A stretch of DNA of 64,000 nt from Streptomyces rimosus subsp. rimosus (GCF_000720725.1 NZ_JOCQ01000014.1:1-64000), one strand, 5' to 3'. Positions 16,164 through 26,027 are shown, counted from the stretch's first letter. Made by a program: numbers and translations. Notes: generated by a model not told the origin, from the sequence alone.

Positions 16164-17072
16164 ATGAAGAAAGTGAGCTTCGCCGAGTTCGGCGGCCCCG
16201 ACGTTCTGCAACTCATCGACGCCGAGGAGCCCCACGCGGGCCCCGGCCACATACGCGTCGCCGTGCGGGCGGCGGGCGTGAACCCCGTCGACTGGAGAAT
16301 CCGCGAGGGCCAGTTCCAGGAAGAGAGCCGCACGGTGCACCGGCCGATCACGTTGCCCGCCGGAATCGGGCAGGACGCCTCCGGTGTGGTGGACGAGGTC
16401 GGCGAAGGCGTCGAAGGGGTCGAGGTCGGCGACCGGGTGTTCGGCAGGGGTTCGAGCACCTACGCCGAGTTCGCCGTGCTGGCGGCCTGGGCCCGGATGC
16501 CCGAGGGCCTGACGTTCGAAGAGGCGGCCGGCTACCCGTCCGTGGTGGAGACCGCGCTGCGCATCGTCCGTGAGTCCGGTGTGCAGGCCGGGCAGACGCT
16601 GCTGGTCAGCGGCGCGTCCGGGGGAGTCGGGTCGGCGGTGCTGCAGATCGCCCGCGACCGCGGCATCACGGTGATCGGCACGGCCGGGGCCGCGAACCAG
16701 GACTACCTGCGGAGCCTGGGCGCCCTCGCCACCACGTACGGCGAGGGCTGGGCCGAGCGGGTGCGGCGGCTCGGCCGGGTCGATGCGGCGCTCGATCTGG
16801 CCGGTTCGGGCGTGATCCGGGAACTGGCCGAGCTGACCGGGGACGCGCGGAAGGTGATCTCCATCGCCGATCTCGAAGCGCCGGAACTGGGCGCCCGGTA
16901 CTCCGGTGTGACCGGCAACGTACCGGACGCGCTCGCCGAGGCCGCCGACCTCATCTCGCGGGGCAAGCTCCGGATACCGGTCGAGAAGTCGTACACCCTC
17001 GCCGAGGCCGCGGCGGCACACGCCGACAGCCAGGCCGGACACACACGCGGGCGCCGGGTCATCCTCGTCTGA
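16164..17072 (+). CDS. NADP-dependent oxidoreductase, quinone oxidoreductase-like (MDR superfamily)
   Basis: The protein is 302 aa. The catalytic domain starts MKKVSFAEFGGPDVLQLIDA with AAGVNPVDWRIREG and lacks the zinc-binding cysteines, so it is a zinc-independent member. The Rossmann fold has LLVSGASGGVGSAVLQIARD (about 150-170), and the C-terminus ends AGHTRGRRVILV. It reduces quinones or enones with NAD(P)H in the cytosol. No ribosome site is evident, and the -10-like hexamer is seven bases upstream of ATG, so the mRNA may be leaderless. It is controlled by the divergent TetR protein through the palindrome at 16135. Confidence 0.87.
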   Translation: MKKVSFAEFGGPDVLQLIDAEEPHAGPGHIRVAVRAAGVNPVDWRIREGQFQEESRTVHRPITLPAGIGQDASGVVDEVGEGVEGVEVGDRVFGRGSSTYAEFAVLAAWARMPEGLTFEEAAGYPSVVETALRIVRESGVQAGQTLLVSGASGGVGSAVLQIARDRGITVIGTAGAANQDYLRSLGALATTYGEGWAERVRRLGRVDAALDLAGSGVIRELAELTGDARKVISIADLEAPELGARYSGVTGNVPDALAEAADLISRGKLRIPVEKSYTLAEAAAAHADSQAGHTRGRRVILV

Positions 17073-17279
17073 GCCGATTCCTGAGCGGTCGCACGCCCGC
17101 CCGGCACGCTGCATTCCTCGGCGGTGGCGCATGCTCTGGCCGCCGCCGAGGCGTTGATCCGATGGCCCGGCGCCAAGCGGTCCATCGCCTCGACCGCGCC
17201 GCTCTCCAGATGCACGATAAGCGCAGCGACCAGTACGCCGCCGTGGTGCTCAGCAGGCAGCCTCCCGAGGGACGATGCC

Positions 17280-18023
17280 ATGGATCGCAAGGGAACCGGC
17301 TCGGCCGACGACACCGACCGCGCGGCACGGCCGATGGGCACCGGTGCAGCGGTGGGCGTCACGGTGGCTGTGCTGGCGGTTGCCAATGTGGTCAACAATC
17401 GGTGGGCGCCGTCGTTCGGGGTGCTGACCGGCGTTGTGGTGAGCGCGTTGCTGTTGGGCGTTCTGTTCCGGGCCGGGGGCGGCTGGGCGGACGCGGGGCT
17501 TGGTGCGGCGACGCTGAGGAGCGGTGCGCTTTGGGCGGTGGTGCTGGTCGGGCTGGTTGCTGCGGGGTATGCGACGGCGGCCTTGCTGCCGGTCACCCGG
17601 GGGCTGTTCGCGGACGAGCGGTACGGCGGGCTGACCGGTGGTCAGGTGGCGCTGCGTGTTCTGGTCACGGTGCCGGTCGGTACGGTGCTGCTGGAGGAGG
17701 TCGCCTTCCGGGGGGTGTTGTACGGCCTGGTGCTCCGGGTCCGGGGCGCCGTGTGGGCGACGGCGGTGTCGAGCGTGTTGTTCGGGGTGTGGCACGTTCT
17801 GCCGTCGCTGGGGTTGGCGACCGACAAGCCCGCCCTGACGCCGCTGTTCGGCCGTTCCGCGTTCGGTGTGGTGGCCGCCGTGGTGGCGGCGGTGCTGTTC
17901 ACCGGGGCGGCGGGCGTGCTCTTCTGCGAACTGCGCCGCCGTAGCGGGAGTCTGCTGGCGCCGATGGGGTTGCATTGGGCGGTCAACGCGTTCGGCTACC
18001 TGGTCGGTTTCCTGTTGCGGTGA
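17280..18023 (+). CDS. CPBP-family intramembrane glutamic protease
   Basis: The protein is 247 aa with about seven hydrophobic spans. The CPBP (Abi) signature is present: TVLLEEVAFRGVLYGL (EExxxR), followed by SVLFGVWHVLPSLG with the FxxxH-type motif and LHWAVNAFGYLVG near the C-terminus (HxxxN). Such proteases mature prenylated or bacteriocin-related substrates; the substrate here is unknown. GAGGGA precedes the ATG. The stop codon lies inside the first unit of a 15-base tandem repeat. Confidence 0.85.
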   Translation: MDRKGTGSADDTDRAARPMGTGAAVGVTVAVLAVANVVNNRWAPSFGVLTGVVVSALLLGVLFRAGGGWADAGLGAATLRSGALWAVVLVGLVAAGYATAALLPVTRGLFADERYGGLTGGQVALRVLVTVPVGTVLLEEVAFRGVLYGLVLRVRGAVWATAVSSVLFGVWHVLPSLGLATDKPALTPLFGRSAFGVVAAVVAAVLFTGAAGVLFCELRRRSGSLLAPMGLHWAVNAFGYLVGFLLR

Positions 18024-18088
18024 CCGGAGCTGCAATGACTGGAACTGCAATGACCGGAGCTGCAATGACTGGAACTGCGGTGACCGGA
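18021..18088. repeat. 15-bp tandem repeat, four units plus partial
   Basis: Units at 18021, 18036, 18051 and 18066 alternate TGACCGGAGCTGCAA and TGACTGGAACTGCAA, with a partial fifth at 18081. The first TGA is the stop codon of the CPBP gene. Confidence 0.85.
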
Positions 18089-18148
18089 CGGGGACGAGCT
18101 GGGTGAGGCCGCCGCGCCACTCGGAGGCGTGCGTATCGCACCACGCGG

Positions 18149-19900
18149 TCACTTCTCGGCGGCGATGATGTCCTTGAGCCGGCCGAGGTCCTGTGCGGTG
18201 ATGTCCGGGGGCCGCATGACGGCGTTCCACCCGTCCACGTATTCGGTGGTGTACGTGTGGCCGTGGCCTCTCGGGACGTCGGCGGCGAACGGAAGGTCCG
18301 CGGTGACCTGCCAGAAGGTCACGAACGGCAGCCACACCATCTGTTCGAGCACATCGTCGCCCGGATGCTGGCCGATCCAGTCCGGTTCGCTGTAGACGAG
18401 GTGCGGGCTCCACCAGACGATCGGGTCGGACGAGTGCATGAGGTAGAGGACACGGCTTCCGTTCCAGGGCCGGTCCGCCGGGGGGATCTCCGCGCCCGGA
18501 TCGTTGGTGAACCGTACGGTCCGACCGTCCTTGTAGACGGGCCGGACCTCGGGGCTGCCGGCGTCCCGGTGATCGCTGAACTCCCGGAACAGCGTGTTGA
18601 AGGCCGGCGGGCCGGCGAACAGGGTGCCCGCGGTGCGGTTGCGCAGGTCGTACTCACCGCTGAATGCGGTCTCGCCGCCGAAGGACCCCAGGCTCTCCCC
18701 GGCGACGAACAGCCGGGGGCGGTGGTCGGACGGCAGTTTCGACCAGGTGTCGTAAACGGCGTCGAAGAGGGCACGGCCCGCCTCGCGGGCCTTGGTCTGG
18801 TCGACGAGGTAGGAGAGCCACGACGGGAGGTAGGAGTACTGCATCGCGACGGTGGCGGAGTCGCCGCCGCTGAGGTACTCGAAGGTGTCCACCGCGGCGG
18901 GATCGACCCAGCCGCTGCCGGTCGTCGTCATGACGAGCAGGTTCTCGCGCTCGAAGCCGCCCTGCCGGGTCAGGTCGGCGACCGCCTGGGCGGCACGGGC
19001 CTCCGTGTCGTCGGAGGACGCGAGCCCGGCGTAGGACCGGATCGGTTCGGTCGCCGGGCGGCCGGTGAACGCCCCGATGGCGGCTGCCGACGGACCGGTG
19101 CCGGTGAAGTTGCGTCCTTGCAGGCCCAGCGAATCCCACGGTACGAGCGAGCCCGGCCCGCCGGAGCGCAGGGTCGTCGTGGGCCGGTGCGCCCCCTCCT
19201 CGGTCGTCGTGTCGCGGAGCGCGAAGGTGTTGTTGGCGAGGCCGACGAGGCCGTCGAGCAGCAGCCCGGTGACGATGGCCCAGATGAGTGCGGCGACCAC
19301 GGTCCAGCCGACGGCGGACGCGGCACGCGGCCCGATCCAGCGCTTGAGCAGGCGTACGAGCCGGCGGTACAGGCCGCGGACGCCGCGCGCGGTCAGCAGG
19401 AGAAGGAAGAAGACCAGGGCCGCGATGAGCGGGGACACCACGGCGAGCGGCACGTTGTAGCCGGTCACCCCCATCAGCCGGCGGATCTGGTACTGCCAGT
19501 ACTGCCCGAAGCCGAAGAAGAGGCCGAAGAGGATGACGCCGCTGATGAAGAAGGCGGTCCAGGACCTGTGCCGCGGGTGCCTCGGTTCCCGGTCGGCGAA
19601 CGCGCGCCACACCCACGCGGCGAGTATCCCGGCCGCGTAGCCGAGGGCCGCGTTGATGCCGCAGATCAGGCCCTGGAGGATGCCGCCGCGCGGGAGCAGC
19701 GACGGGGTGAAGGAGAGGCAGGCGAACAGCAGCGCGCCCCAGCATCCGGGGAGGGTGGCGGACAACAGCCTCCGGCGCTTACGGGACTCCGGCGGCCGAC
19801 CGGAATCCTCCGCCGCTGCCGCGGTGCGTGCGGGAGGGGGCGGGCCGTCCGGCGCTCCTGATGCCGGGCCGTCCGGCGCCCCTGATGTGTCGCCCGCCAT
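18149..19900 (-). CDS. Membrane-anchored alpha/beta-hydrolase family protein
   Basis: The protein is 583 aa. After a Pro/Ala/Gly-rich N-terminus there are four to five membrane spans (about 45-240, including LLSATLPGCWGALLFACLSF and TAFFISGVILFGLFFGFGQY). The large C-terminal domain (about 270-583) is a hydrolase with GRNFTGTGPS and the nucleophile elbow FVAGESLGSFGG, plus LYLMHSSDPIVWWSP and a histidine-rich RGHGHTYTTEY near the end. This is the PF10081-type layout I know from mycobacteria and Streptomyces; the substrate is unknown. It stands alone, with short gaps on both sides. Confidence 0.8.
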   Translation of the reverse strand: MAGDTSGAPDGPASGAPDGPPPPARTAAAAEDSGRPPESRKRRRLLSATLPGCWGALLFACLSFTPSLLPRGGILQGLICGINAALGYAAGILAAWVWRAFADREPRHPRHRSWTAFFISGVILFGLFFGFGQYWQYQIRRLMGVTGYNVPLAVVSPLIAALVFFLLLLTARGVRGLYRRLVRLLKRWIGPRAASAVGWTVVAALIWAIVTGLLLDGLVGLANNTFALRDTTTEEGAHRPTTTLRSGGPGSLVPWDSLGLQGRNFTGTGPSAAAIGAFTGRPATEPIRSYAGLASSDDTEARAAQAVADLTRQGGFERENLLVMTTTGSGWVDPAAVDTFEYLSGGDSATVAMQYSYLPSWLSYLVDQTKAREAGRALFDAVYDTWSKLPSDHRPRLFVAGESLGSFGGETAFSGEYDLRNRTAGTLFAGPPAFNTLFREFSDHRDAGSPEVRPVYKDGRTVRFTNDPGAEIPPADRPWNGSRVLYLMHSSDPIVWWSPHLVYSEPDWIGQHPGDDVLEQMVWLPFVTFWQVTADLPFAADVPRGHGHTYTTEYVDGWNAVMRPPDITAQDLGRLKDIIAAEK

Positions 19901-19983
19901 GGCAACCTCCGTTCCGGAAGACCCGCCGAAGCCTCACCGAAGACCCCGCCAGGACAGCACAACGACCGTTGTCACCGCGGAGG

Positions 19984-20403
19984 TCAGTGCAGAACCTTGC
20001 CCTTCGCCCGCTGGAACTCCTCCTCCGAGATGTCGCCCCGCTCCCTGAGCTGCGACAGCTTCGTCAGCTCGTCGGCCTGGGTGGTGCGGGGAGCGTCCTT
20101 CGCCGCGGTCCGGCGTACGTACGCGTCGAAAGCCTCCTGCTGGGCCTGCGCCCGGTTCACTTCGCGCCGGCCCATGCCCCGGCCCCGGGCGAGGACGTAG
20201 ACGAGGACGCCGAGGAAGGGCAGCACGATCACGAAGACGATCCAGCCCGTCTTGGCCCATCCGTTCAGCCGGTCGTCGCGGAAGATGTCGCCGATGACGC
20301 GGAACAGCAGGAAGAACCACAGCATCCACATGAAGAGCCAGAACGTGGTCCAGAAAACGCCGAGCAGCGGATAGTCGTATGCGAGGGTGACGGAACCGCT
20401 CAT
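19984..20403 (-). CDS. SHOCT-domain membrane protein
   Basis: The protein is 139 aa. Two membrane segments (about 14-35, VFWTTFWLFMWMLWFFLLF; about 53-72, GWIVFVIVLPFLGVLVYVL) resemble the PLDc_N-type hairpin. A cytoplasmic tail ends in a SHOCT domain (TKLSQLRERGDISEEEFQRA). Function is unknown; SHOCT is an oligomerisation or regulatory module. The start follows a GGAGTC ribosome site. Confidence 0.82.
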   Translation of the reverse strand: MSGSVTLAYDYPLLGVFWTTFWLFMWMLWFFLLFRVIGDIFRDDRLNGWAKTGWIVFVIVLPFLGVLVYVLARGRGMGRREVNRAQAQQEAFDAYVRRTAAKDAPRTTQADELTKLSQLRERGDISEEEFQRAKGKVLH

Positions 20404-20559
20404 GGTTGACTCCTTCGCGGGCTCGTTCCGATGAGGCAGGCGCCCGGCGTACGGAATCTCATGGGCACGGTCCCGGTCCGTCGTCTGCCGACCAGGGTGT
20501 CTGTGGCTTCCTCGCCGGTTTCACGAGTGCTTCTTCCGGGAGGCGGTTCGAGGGTCGGC

Positions 20560-21108
20560 TCAGGGGCCGGTTCGAGGATCGGTCCCTTCCCCCGCCTTCT
20601 TTTCCGCCTCGTCGTCGAACCGCGCGGCCGTCGCGAGCAGTTCCGCGGCAATGGGGGCGAGCGCTTCCTCGGTGAGGAACCCCTCGGCCACGGGCACGCC
20701 TCCCTGCTCGCGGACCGCGCGCCTCAGCTTCCTCGCCCAGCGGTGTTCCAGCAGCAGGAAACCTGCTGTGGTGCCCGGCTCCAGGGCATCGGCGAGCTGC
20801 CGGACGTCGTCCGTGTCGAGGCCGAAGGGGCGTCCCGGTGCCAGGGACGGGAACGCGGCTTCCGCTTCCCGCAAGCTGCCCGGGCCCAGCCCGAGCAGCG
20901 CGCTGACCGTGTCGCCCATGCCTTCCGCCTGGTAGCCGACGGAGACGAGGTCGCCGTCGGTCTGCTTCTGTACGACGAGCAGGTCCAGCACGAGGATCTG
21001 GCCGGCGGCCGTGAGCTCGTCCAGCTCCTCGACGATCCGCCCTTCGAACGTCGCGTCCGGACCGAACGCGATCGTCAACAGCTGTATGGGGCCGGTCTCG
21101 GTCGTCAT
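20560..21108 (-). CDS. DUF6325/DUF1269-like protein
   Basis: The protein is 182 aa. The start TGPIQLLTIAFGPDATFEGR, the repeated ELDELTAAGQILVLDLLVV pattern and FLLLEHRWARKLRRAVREQG fit the actinobacterial family that binds or senses an unknown ligand. There are no membrane spans and no catalytic motif. The C-terminus is charged. It is separated by about 150 bases from the SHOCT gene downstream. A GGGACGGCATCCCC sequence at 21157-21170 lies upstream, but I do not count it as a regulator box. Confidence 0.7.
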   Translation of the reverse strand: MTTETGPIQLLTIAFGPDATFEGRIVEELDELTAAGQILVLDLLVVQKQTDGDLVSVGYQAEGMGDTVSALLGLGPGSLREAEAAFPSLAPGRPFGLDTDDVRQLADALEPGTTAGFLLLEHRWARKLRRAVREQGGVPVAEGFLTEEALAPIAAELLATAARFDDEAEKKAGEGTDPRTGP

Positions 21109-21404
21109 GCGGTCTCCCTCTGTAGGAGTTCCCCGTCATTCAGCAACAGGCCGGGTGGGACGGCATCCCCCGTAGGAGGTGAGTACACGGCGCGCGGCGG
21201 CAGCGTGCGGCGACTCGACCGCTGTCCGAAAGACGTGAGGCGATGCCTCCGGCGGGACGGACCCGCTCGGGCTCCGGGTACTGTGTGCTTCACCTGCAGT
21301 GCTCGAACACCCCTGGTGGCCGCGGCCCGCGCCTTCGCGCACCGGCCCGACGCCGGGGCGCATCCCGGCAGGCCTACGGCACTTTCGACGTGAGGTGTCC
21401 CGGT

Positions 21405-21941
21405 GTGACCATCTCGCCTCTGCGGCGCTTGCTGTTGTTGCGGCATGCCAAAGCGGACCGCCCCCCGGGGACGGCGGACCACGAGCGGCCGCTGTCCGAG
21501 CGTGGCCGCCGGGACGCGCGGGCCGCCGGGCAGCTGCTGGCGAAGGAGGACTGGCTGCCCGACCTGGTGCTGTGCTCCACGGCCCTCCGTACGAGGGAGA
21601 CCTGGGACCTGGCCGCCGCGGAACTGGCGGGACTGCCTCCGGTGCGCTTCGAGCCGCGGCTGTACCACCCGCCCGTGCCGCAGCTCCTGGCCGTCGTGCG
21701 CGAAGTGCCCCCGCACGTCTCGACGTTGCTGGTGGTCGGCCACAATCCGAGCCTGCGGGACGCGGTCCTGGTGGCGGCCGGTGACGGGGTCGGCCGGCGG
21801 ATCCGACAGGTCGAGGAGAAGTTTCCGACCGCCGCGATCGCCCTGCTGGCCTGGCGCGGAACGTGGGAAGGGCTCGGCCCCCGTACGGCGCTCCTGACGG
21901 GGCTGGCCGTTGCCCGGGGAGCCCGGCGGGACCGACCGTAG
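21405..21941 (+). CDS. SixA-type phosphohistidine phosphatase
   Basis: The protein is 178 aa from a GTG at 21405 with GAGG upstream; longer in-frame starts look non-coding. The histidine-phosphatase motif LLLLRHAKAD lies at the N-terminus, the second catalytic histidine in TLLVVGHNPSLRD (about 117), and PLSERGRRDARAAGQLLA between them. It removes phosphate from phosphohistidine proteins or small phosphoesters. The function in this strain is open; it stands directly before the polyphosphate kinase gene. Confidence 0.83.
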   Translation: MTISPLRRLLLLRHAKADRPPGTADHERPLSERGRRDARAAGQLLAKEDWLPDLVLCSTALRTRETWDLAAAELAGLPPVRFEPRLYHPPVPQLLAVVREVPPHVSTLLVVGHNPSLRDAVLVAAGDGVGRRIRQVEEKFPTAAIALLAWRGTWEGLGPRTALLTGLAVARGARRDRP

Positions 21942-22244
21942 CGGCGTCGCCGTCCGCCGGCGAGGAGGGCCGGACGGTGTTCCTCAAGCGGATGGTCCGC
22001 CGTACGCTCGTCCTACAGTTGTCGCCCCGGACCTCGGCGGCTCGTGTCACTGATGGACGTGTGACCCGGGAACGGGCAGCGGGTGATGCGGCGTGCACCA
22101 GCGGGGTCTGCCGTCGGTGAGGTTCGTACGCGTCGGGCACGGGCGCGGCGGAACAGCCGCGGAACCGCGCGGCGGCACCGATGTCGCGGCAGGCCGGACA
22201 ACTGGTGCTCGCGGGCCCGCGCACACCGAAAGGGCCGACCGCGG
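21942..22244. other. Intergenic region upstream of ppk2/P-type ATPase operon
   Basis: These 303 bases hold no gene I can support. They should contain the promoter for the ppk2 operon. AGGGCCGGACGG at 21967-21977 (with the base before) equals the left half of the proposed dormancy box but lacks the right half. Confidence 0.5.
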
Positions 22245-23258
22245 ATGACCGACACGACAGCGGAACGTATCGAGGCGTTCATCGAACAGCTGCGGGTTCC
22301 TCCCGGGACGGAGGTGGACCTGGAGAAGGACTTCGATCCCGGATTCCGGGCGGGCATCGCGAAGAAGACGAACGGGATCGAGCTGTTGAGCGTGGGGATC
22401 GAGCTGCTGGCCGAGTACCAGCGGCGGCTGGCCGCCGAGCAGACCCGGGGCGTACTGGTGTGTCTGCAGGCGCTGGACGCCGGCGGCAAGGACGGGACGA
22501 TCCGCCATGTGATGAGCGGGATGAGCCCGCAGGGCGTACGGGTGGCGAACTTCAAGGTGCCCTCCACCGAGGAGCTCGACCACGACTACCTGTGGCGCTA
22601 CGCGCGTCAGCTGCCCCGGCGCGGCGAGATCGCCATCTTCAACCGGTCGCACTACGAGGAGGTTCTGGTGGTGCGGGTGCACCCGGAGAATCTCGGCCGG
22701 CAGAGGCTGCCCGGGGCGAAGCGGGACGGCGATGTGTGGGCGCGCCGCTACCGGGAGATCAACGCCTGGGAGCGGTACCTCGCCGAGAACGGTTTCCGGG
22801 TCGTCAAACTGATGCTGAACCTGTCGAAGGAGGAGCAGCGGGTCCGGTTCCTCAAGCGGATCGACGTGCCGGAGCGCAACTGGAAGTTCTCGGCGGCCGA
22901 TGTGCGCGAACGCGCGCACTGGGACGCCTACCAGCGGGCCTTCTCCCAGATGCTCTCCGCCACCAGTACCCCGTGGGCTCCTTGGTACGTCGTGCCCGCG
23001 GACCGCAAGTGGCTGGCGCGGCTCTGCGCGGCCGCCGTGCTCGCGCACACGCTGATCGACATCGGCCCGCAGTACCCGCGGACGAGTAAAGCGGACCGCC
23101 AGGAGCTCGCCAAGGCCAAGAAGGACCTGGAGAAGGAAGCGCCCGAGGGCGCCCCGGCGGATCCGTACGAGGCGTCGGCCGCCGGCAAGAACCGCGAGCG
23201 ACGCGGGAAGGCCAGCAGGAAGGCGAGCGGGAAGGACGGGCGGAAGAGGCAGGGGTAG
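22245..23258 (+). CDS. PPK2-family polyphosphate:nucleotide phosphotransferase (class III-like)
   Basis: The protein is 337 aa from the ATG at 22245 (AAAGGG upstream). The Walker A-like loop is LQALDAGGKDGTIRHVMSG, the lid and Walker B regions are FKVPSTEELDHDYLWR and EIAIFNRSHYEEVLVVRVH, and KRIDVPERNWKFSAADVRER follows. The LDAGGKDG type and length fit the subgroup that charges AMP and ADP from polyphosphate. A Lys/Arg-rich tail (after about 290) may bind polyphosphate. It is followed 38 bases later by the P-type ATPase, suggesting an operon. It is one of two PPK2 genes flanking the dormancy island. Confidence 0.88.
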   Translation: MTDTTAERIEAFIEQLRVPPGTEVDLEKDFDPGFRAGIAKKTNGIELLSVGIELLAEYQRRLAAEQTRGVLVCLQALDAGGKDGTIRHVMSGMSPQGVRVANFKVPSTEELDHDYLWRYARQLPRRGEIAIFNRSHYEEVLVVRVHPENLGRQRLPGAKRDGDVWARRYREINAWERYLAENGFRVVKLMLNLSKEEQRVRFLKRIDVPERNWKFSAADVRERAHWDAYQRAFSQMLSATSTPWAPWYVVPADRKWLARLCAAAVLAHTLIDIGPQYPRTSKADRQELAKAKKDLEKEAPEGAPADPYEASAAGKNRERRGKASRKASGKDGRKRQG

Positions 23259-23296
23259 GGCGCAGCCCGGGGACGACCGGAGCGGAGGCAGTCACG

Positions 23297-26017
23297 ATGG
23301 CCGTGGAGACAGGTGCCCGGAACCAGCGAGCAGCCGAGCCCGAGCGGTGGTACGCGCGGTCACCGGAGGAGGTCGCGGCGGCCTTCGGGGTCGATCCGGC
23401 TGTCGGGCTGCCCGCGGCGCGCGCCGCCGAACTGCTGGGCCGCAACGGCCCGAACGCGTTGCCGGCGGAGGAGGCCGAGCCGGGCTGGCACCGGTTCCTG
23501 GCCCAGTACCGCAGCTACATGCAGATCATCCTGGTCGTCGCCGCGGTGGTGTCCCTGCTGATCAAAGAGTGGGGGACCGCCGGGATACTGCTGGCCCTGA
23601 CGGTGCTGAACGCGGTGATCGGCATGCGGCAGGCCGGCAAGGCCGAGAGCGCCATGAACGCCCTCAAGTCGATGATGAAAGCGTCCGCCCGGGTGCGCCG
23701 GGACGGGCGGGAGGCCGAGATCCCGGCCGAGCAGGTGGTGGCCGGCGACATCGTGCTCCTCTCGGCCGGAAGCGAGGTGCCGGCGGACGGCCGCATCATC
23801 GCGGCCGGCGCTCTGCAGATCGACGAGGCGGCGCTGACGGGTGAGAGCGCGCCCGTGGCCAAGGAGGCGCGGACGCTGTCCGGCGAACGGACGGGGCCGG
23901 CGGATCAGTCGAACATGGCGTTCATGAACACGCCCGTCACGCACGGCAGCGGAACCGTCGTCATCACGGCCACCGGGGCCGGCACGGAACTCGGGGCGAT
24001 TTCCGGCATGCTCTCCGCCACTCCCAGGGAGGCCTCGCCGCTGACCAGGGAGCTGGACCGGCTCACCCTGTGGATCGCGGCGGCAGCCGGCCTGACGATG
24101 ATCGCGATGTTCGCCCTGGGGCGCAGCCGCGGCGAAGCCTGGGACGTGCTCTTCGTGAGCGCCGTGGCCCTGGCCATCGCGGCCATCCCGGAGGCACTGC
24201 CCACGGTGGCGCAGACCATCCTCTCGATCGGGGCCGTCAACCTCGCCAAGGGGCACGCGATCGTGAAGGACCTGCCGTCGGTGGAGACCCTGGGATTCAC
24301 CTCGGCCCTCAACTCCGACAAGACCGGCACCCTGACGATGAACCAGGTGACGGTGGTGGAGGTGGTGACGCCGACGGACCGCTACACCGTCTCCGGCAGC
24401 GGTTACGGGCTGGAAGGCAAGGTGCACCACGCCGCGGGCAGTTCGACCACCATCGAGCAGGCGGTGCTGCCGTACCTGGTGGCCTCCGACGCCACACTCG
24501 TCGACGGCAAAGTGATCGGGGACCCCACAGAGGGCGCGCTGGTCGTCCTCTGCCACAAGGCCGGCCTGGACATCGACAGCACCCGGGAGCGCCTGCCCCG
24601 GCTGGCCACTCTGCCGTTCGATCCGACCTACAAGCTGATGGCCACGTTCAACTCGGCGAGCGACGCCGCCGGGCGGCCGGTCGTACGGTGCTTCGTCAAG
24701 GGCGCGGCGACGGCGGTGACGGCGCGCGCGGCGACGGCGCTCTCCGACGGCATGACCTTCCCGTGGGACGCCGACGTGCGCGAGCGGGCACAGGCGCACG
24801 AGGACCGCATGGCACGGCAGGGCAAGCGGGTGATGGCCGCCGCGGTCCGCGACCTGGACCCGGCGCGGTTCGACCCGGCCGGCGACCTCCTCGGGTACGT
24901 CACCGAGCTGCAGATGACGAGCCTGGTGGGGATGGCCGATCCGCCGCGTGCCGAGTCCCGGGCCGCGGTCGCCGCCGCGCAGGCGGCCCGGATCCGCGTC
25001 CGGATGGTCACCGGGGACGAGGTCACCACCGGCGCCGCCATCGCCGAACAGCTCGGCATCCACGGCGACGCCGTCCTCGGCGCCGACTTCGCCGCCCTGA
25101 CCGAGCCCGAACGGCTGGCCGCCATCGAGCACATCGGGGTGCTCGGCCGGGTCGCCCCCGAACACAAGGTGCTGCTCGCGGACACCTTGAAGAAGAAGGG
25201 CGATGTGGTGGCCATGACGGGGGACGGCGTCAACGACGCCCCGGCGATCAAAGCGGCCGACGTCGGCATCGCCATGGGCTCCGGTACGGAAGTGGCCAAG
25301 AACGCCGGCCAGATGATCCTCTCCGACGACAACTTCGCCAGCATCGTCTCCGCGGTCGAGCAGGGCCGGAAGATCTACGACAACCTCACCAAGTACATCC
25401 GCTTCGTCCTGGTGCTGCTGGTGGTCTTCGTCCTGACGTTCCTCGGCGCCGCGCTGTTCGACATCGCCGCCGGTGAACCCTTCACCGCCGCGCAGGTGCT
25501 GTGGATCCACTTCTTCGTCAACGCCGCTTTCGGCTTCGCCCTCGGCTTCGACCGGGAGAGCCCGGACCTCATGGCCCGCCGGCCGCGGCCCCGCGGCGAG
25601 CCGGTACTTACCCCCGGGGTGATGGTCACGGTCGGTGCGGCGGGACTGGCCATCAGCATCGGCCTGCTCTGCATGATCCAGCTCGGCCGGTCGCTCTACG
25701 ACAGCCTTCCCATCGGCAACTCCATCGCGTTCACCTCCTTCGCCCTGTGCCTGATCGTGGCCGCACTCGAATGCCGCAGCGAGACCGGCACCGCGCTGAC
25801 GACCGCGAGCTTCGACAGCAAGCAGATGAACCGGGCGATGCTCATCGAGGTCGTCCTCGCCGTCGCGGTCACCCAGATGGACCTCTTCCACCACCTGCTG
25901 GGCACCACCGAACTCGGCCTGCGGCACTTCGCGTGGGCTCTCGTACCCGCCGTCGCACTGCTGGCGCTGTGGGAACTCGGCAAGCTCGTGGCCCGCGGGC
26001 GCGGACATGTCCGGTGA
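23297..26017 (+). CDS. Cation-transporting P-type ATPase (P2 type, CtpF-like)
   Basis: The protein is 906 aa. It has an N-terminal cation-ATPase domain, actuator LTGESAPVAK (about 178), transmembrane PEALP (AAIPEALPTVAQ), phosphorylation site SDKTGTLTMNQ (Asp341), GDPTEGAL in the nucleotide domain, and the hinge GDGVNDAPAIKAADVGIAMG. C-terminal spans follow (LVLLVVFVLTFLGAALF and onward). The PEALP motif and layout match Ca2+/Mn2+-like P2A pumps, such as M. tuberculosis CtpF, a member of the DosR regulon. Its operon with ppk2 and its location in the dormancy island support a similar role; the transported ion is not proven. Confidence 0.9.
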   Translation: MAVETGARNQRAAEPERWYARSPEEVAAAFGVDPAVGLPAARAAELLGRNGPNALPAEEAEPGWHRFLAQYRSYMQIILVVAAVVSLLIKEWGTAGILLALTVLNAVIGMRQAGKAESAMNALKSMMKASARVRRDGREAEIPAEQVVAGDIVLLSAGSEVPADGRIIAAGALQIDEAALTGESAPVAKEARTLSGERTGPADQSNMAFMNTPVTHGSGTVVITATGAGTELGAISGMLSATPREASPLTRELDRLTLWIAAAAGLTMIAMFALGRSRGEAWDVLFVSAVALAIAAIPEALPTVAQTILSIGAVNLAKGHAIVKDLPSVETLGFTSALNSDKTGTLTMNQVTVVEVVTPTDRYTVSGSGYGLEGKVHHAAGSSTTIEQAVLPYLVASDATLVDGKVIGDPTEGALVVLCHKAGLDIDSTRERLPRLATLPFDPTYKLMATFNSASDAAGRPVVRCFVKGAATAVTARAATALSDGMTFPWDADVRERAQAHEDRMARQGKRVMAAAVRDLDPARFDPAGDLLGYVTELQMTSLVGMADPPRAESRAAVAAAQAARIRVRMVTGDEVTTGAAIAEQLGIHGDAVLGADFAALTEPERLAAIEHIGVLGRVAPEHKVLLADTLKKKGDVVAMTGDGVNDAPAIKAADVGIAMGSGTEVAKNAGQMILSDDNFASIVSAVEQGRKIYDNLTKYIRFVLVLLVVFVLTFLGAALFDIAAGEPFTAAQVLWIHFFVNAAFGFALGFDRESPDLMARRPRPRGEPVLTPGVMVTVGAAGLAISIGLLCMIQLGRSLYDSLPIGNSIAFTSFALCLIVAALECRSETGTALTTASFDSKQMNRAMLIEVVLAVAVTQMDLFHHLLGTTELGLRHFAWALVPAVALLALWELGKLVARGRGHVR

Positions 26018-26027
26018 CGGCCCGCGG

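Noticed and set aside
21157..21170. GGGACGGCATCCCC upstream of the DUF6325-like gene as a dormancy box
   Set aside because: Halves do not mirror each other inside GGGA/TCCC, and it is far from the GGGGCCG type seen elsewhere.
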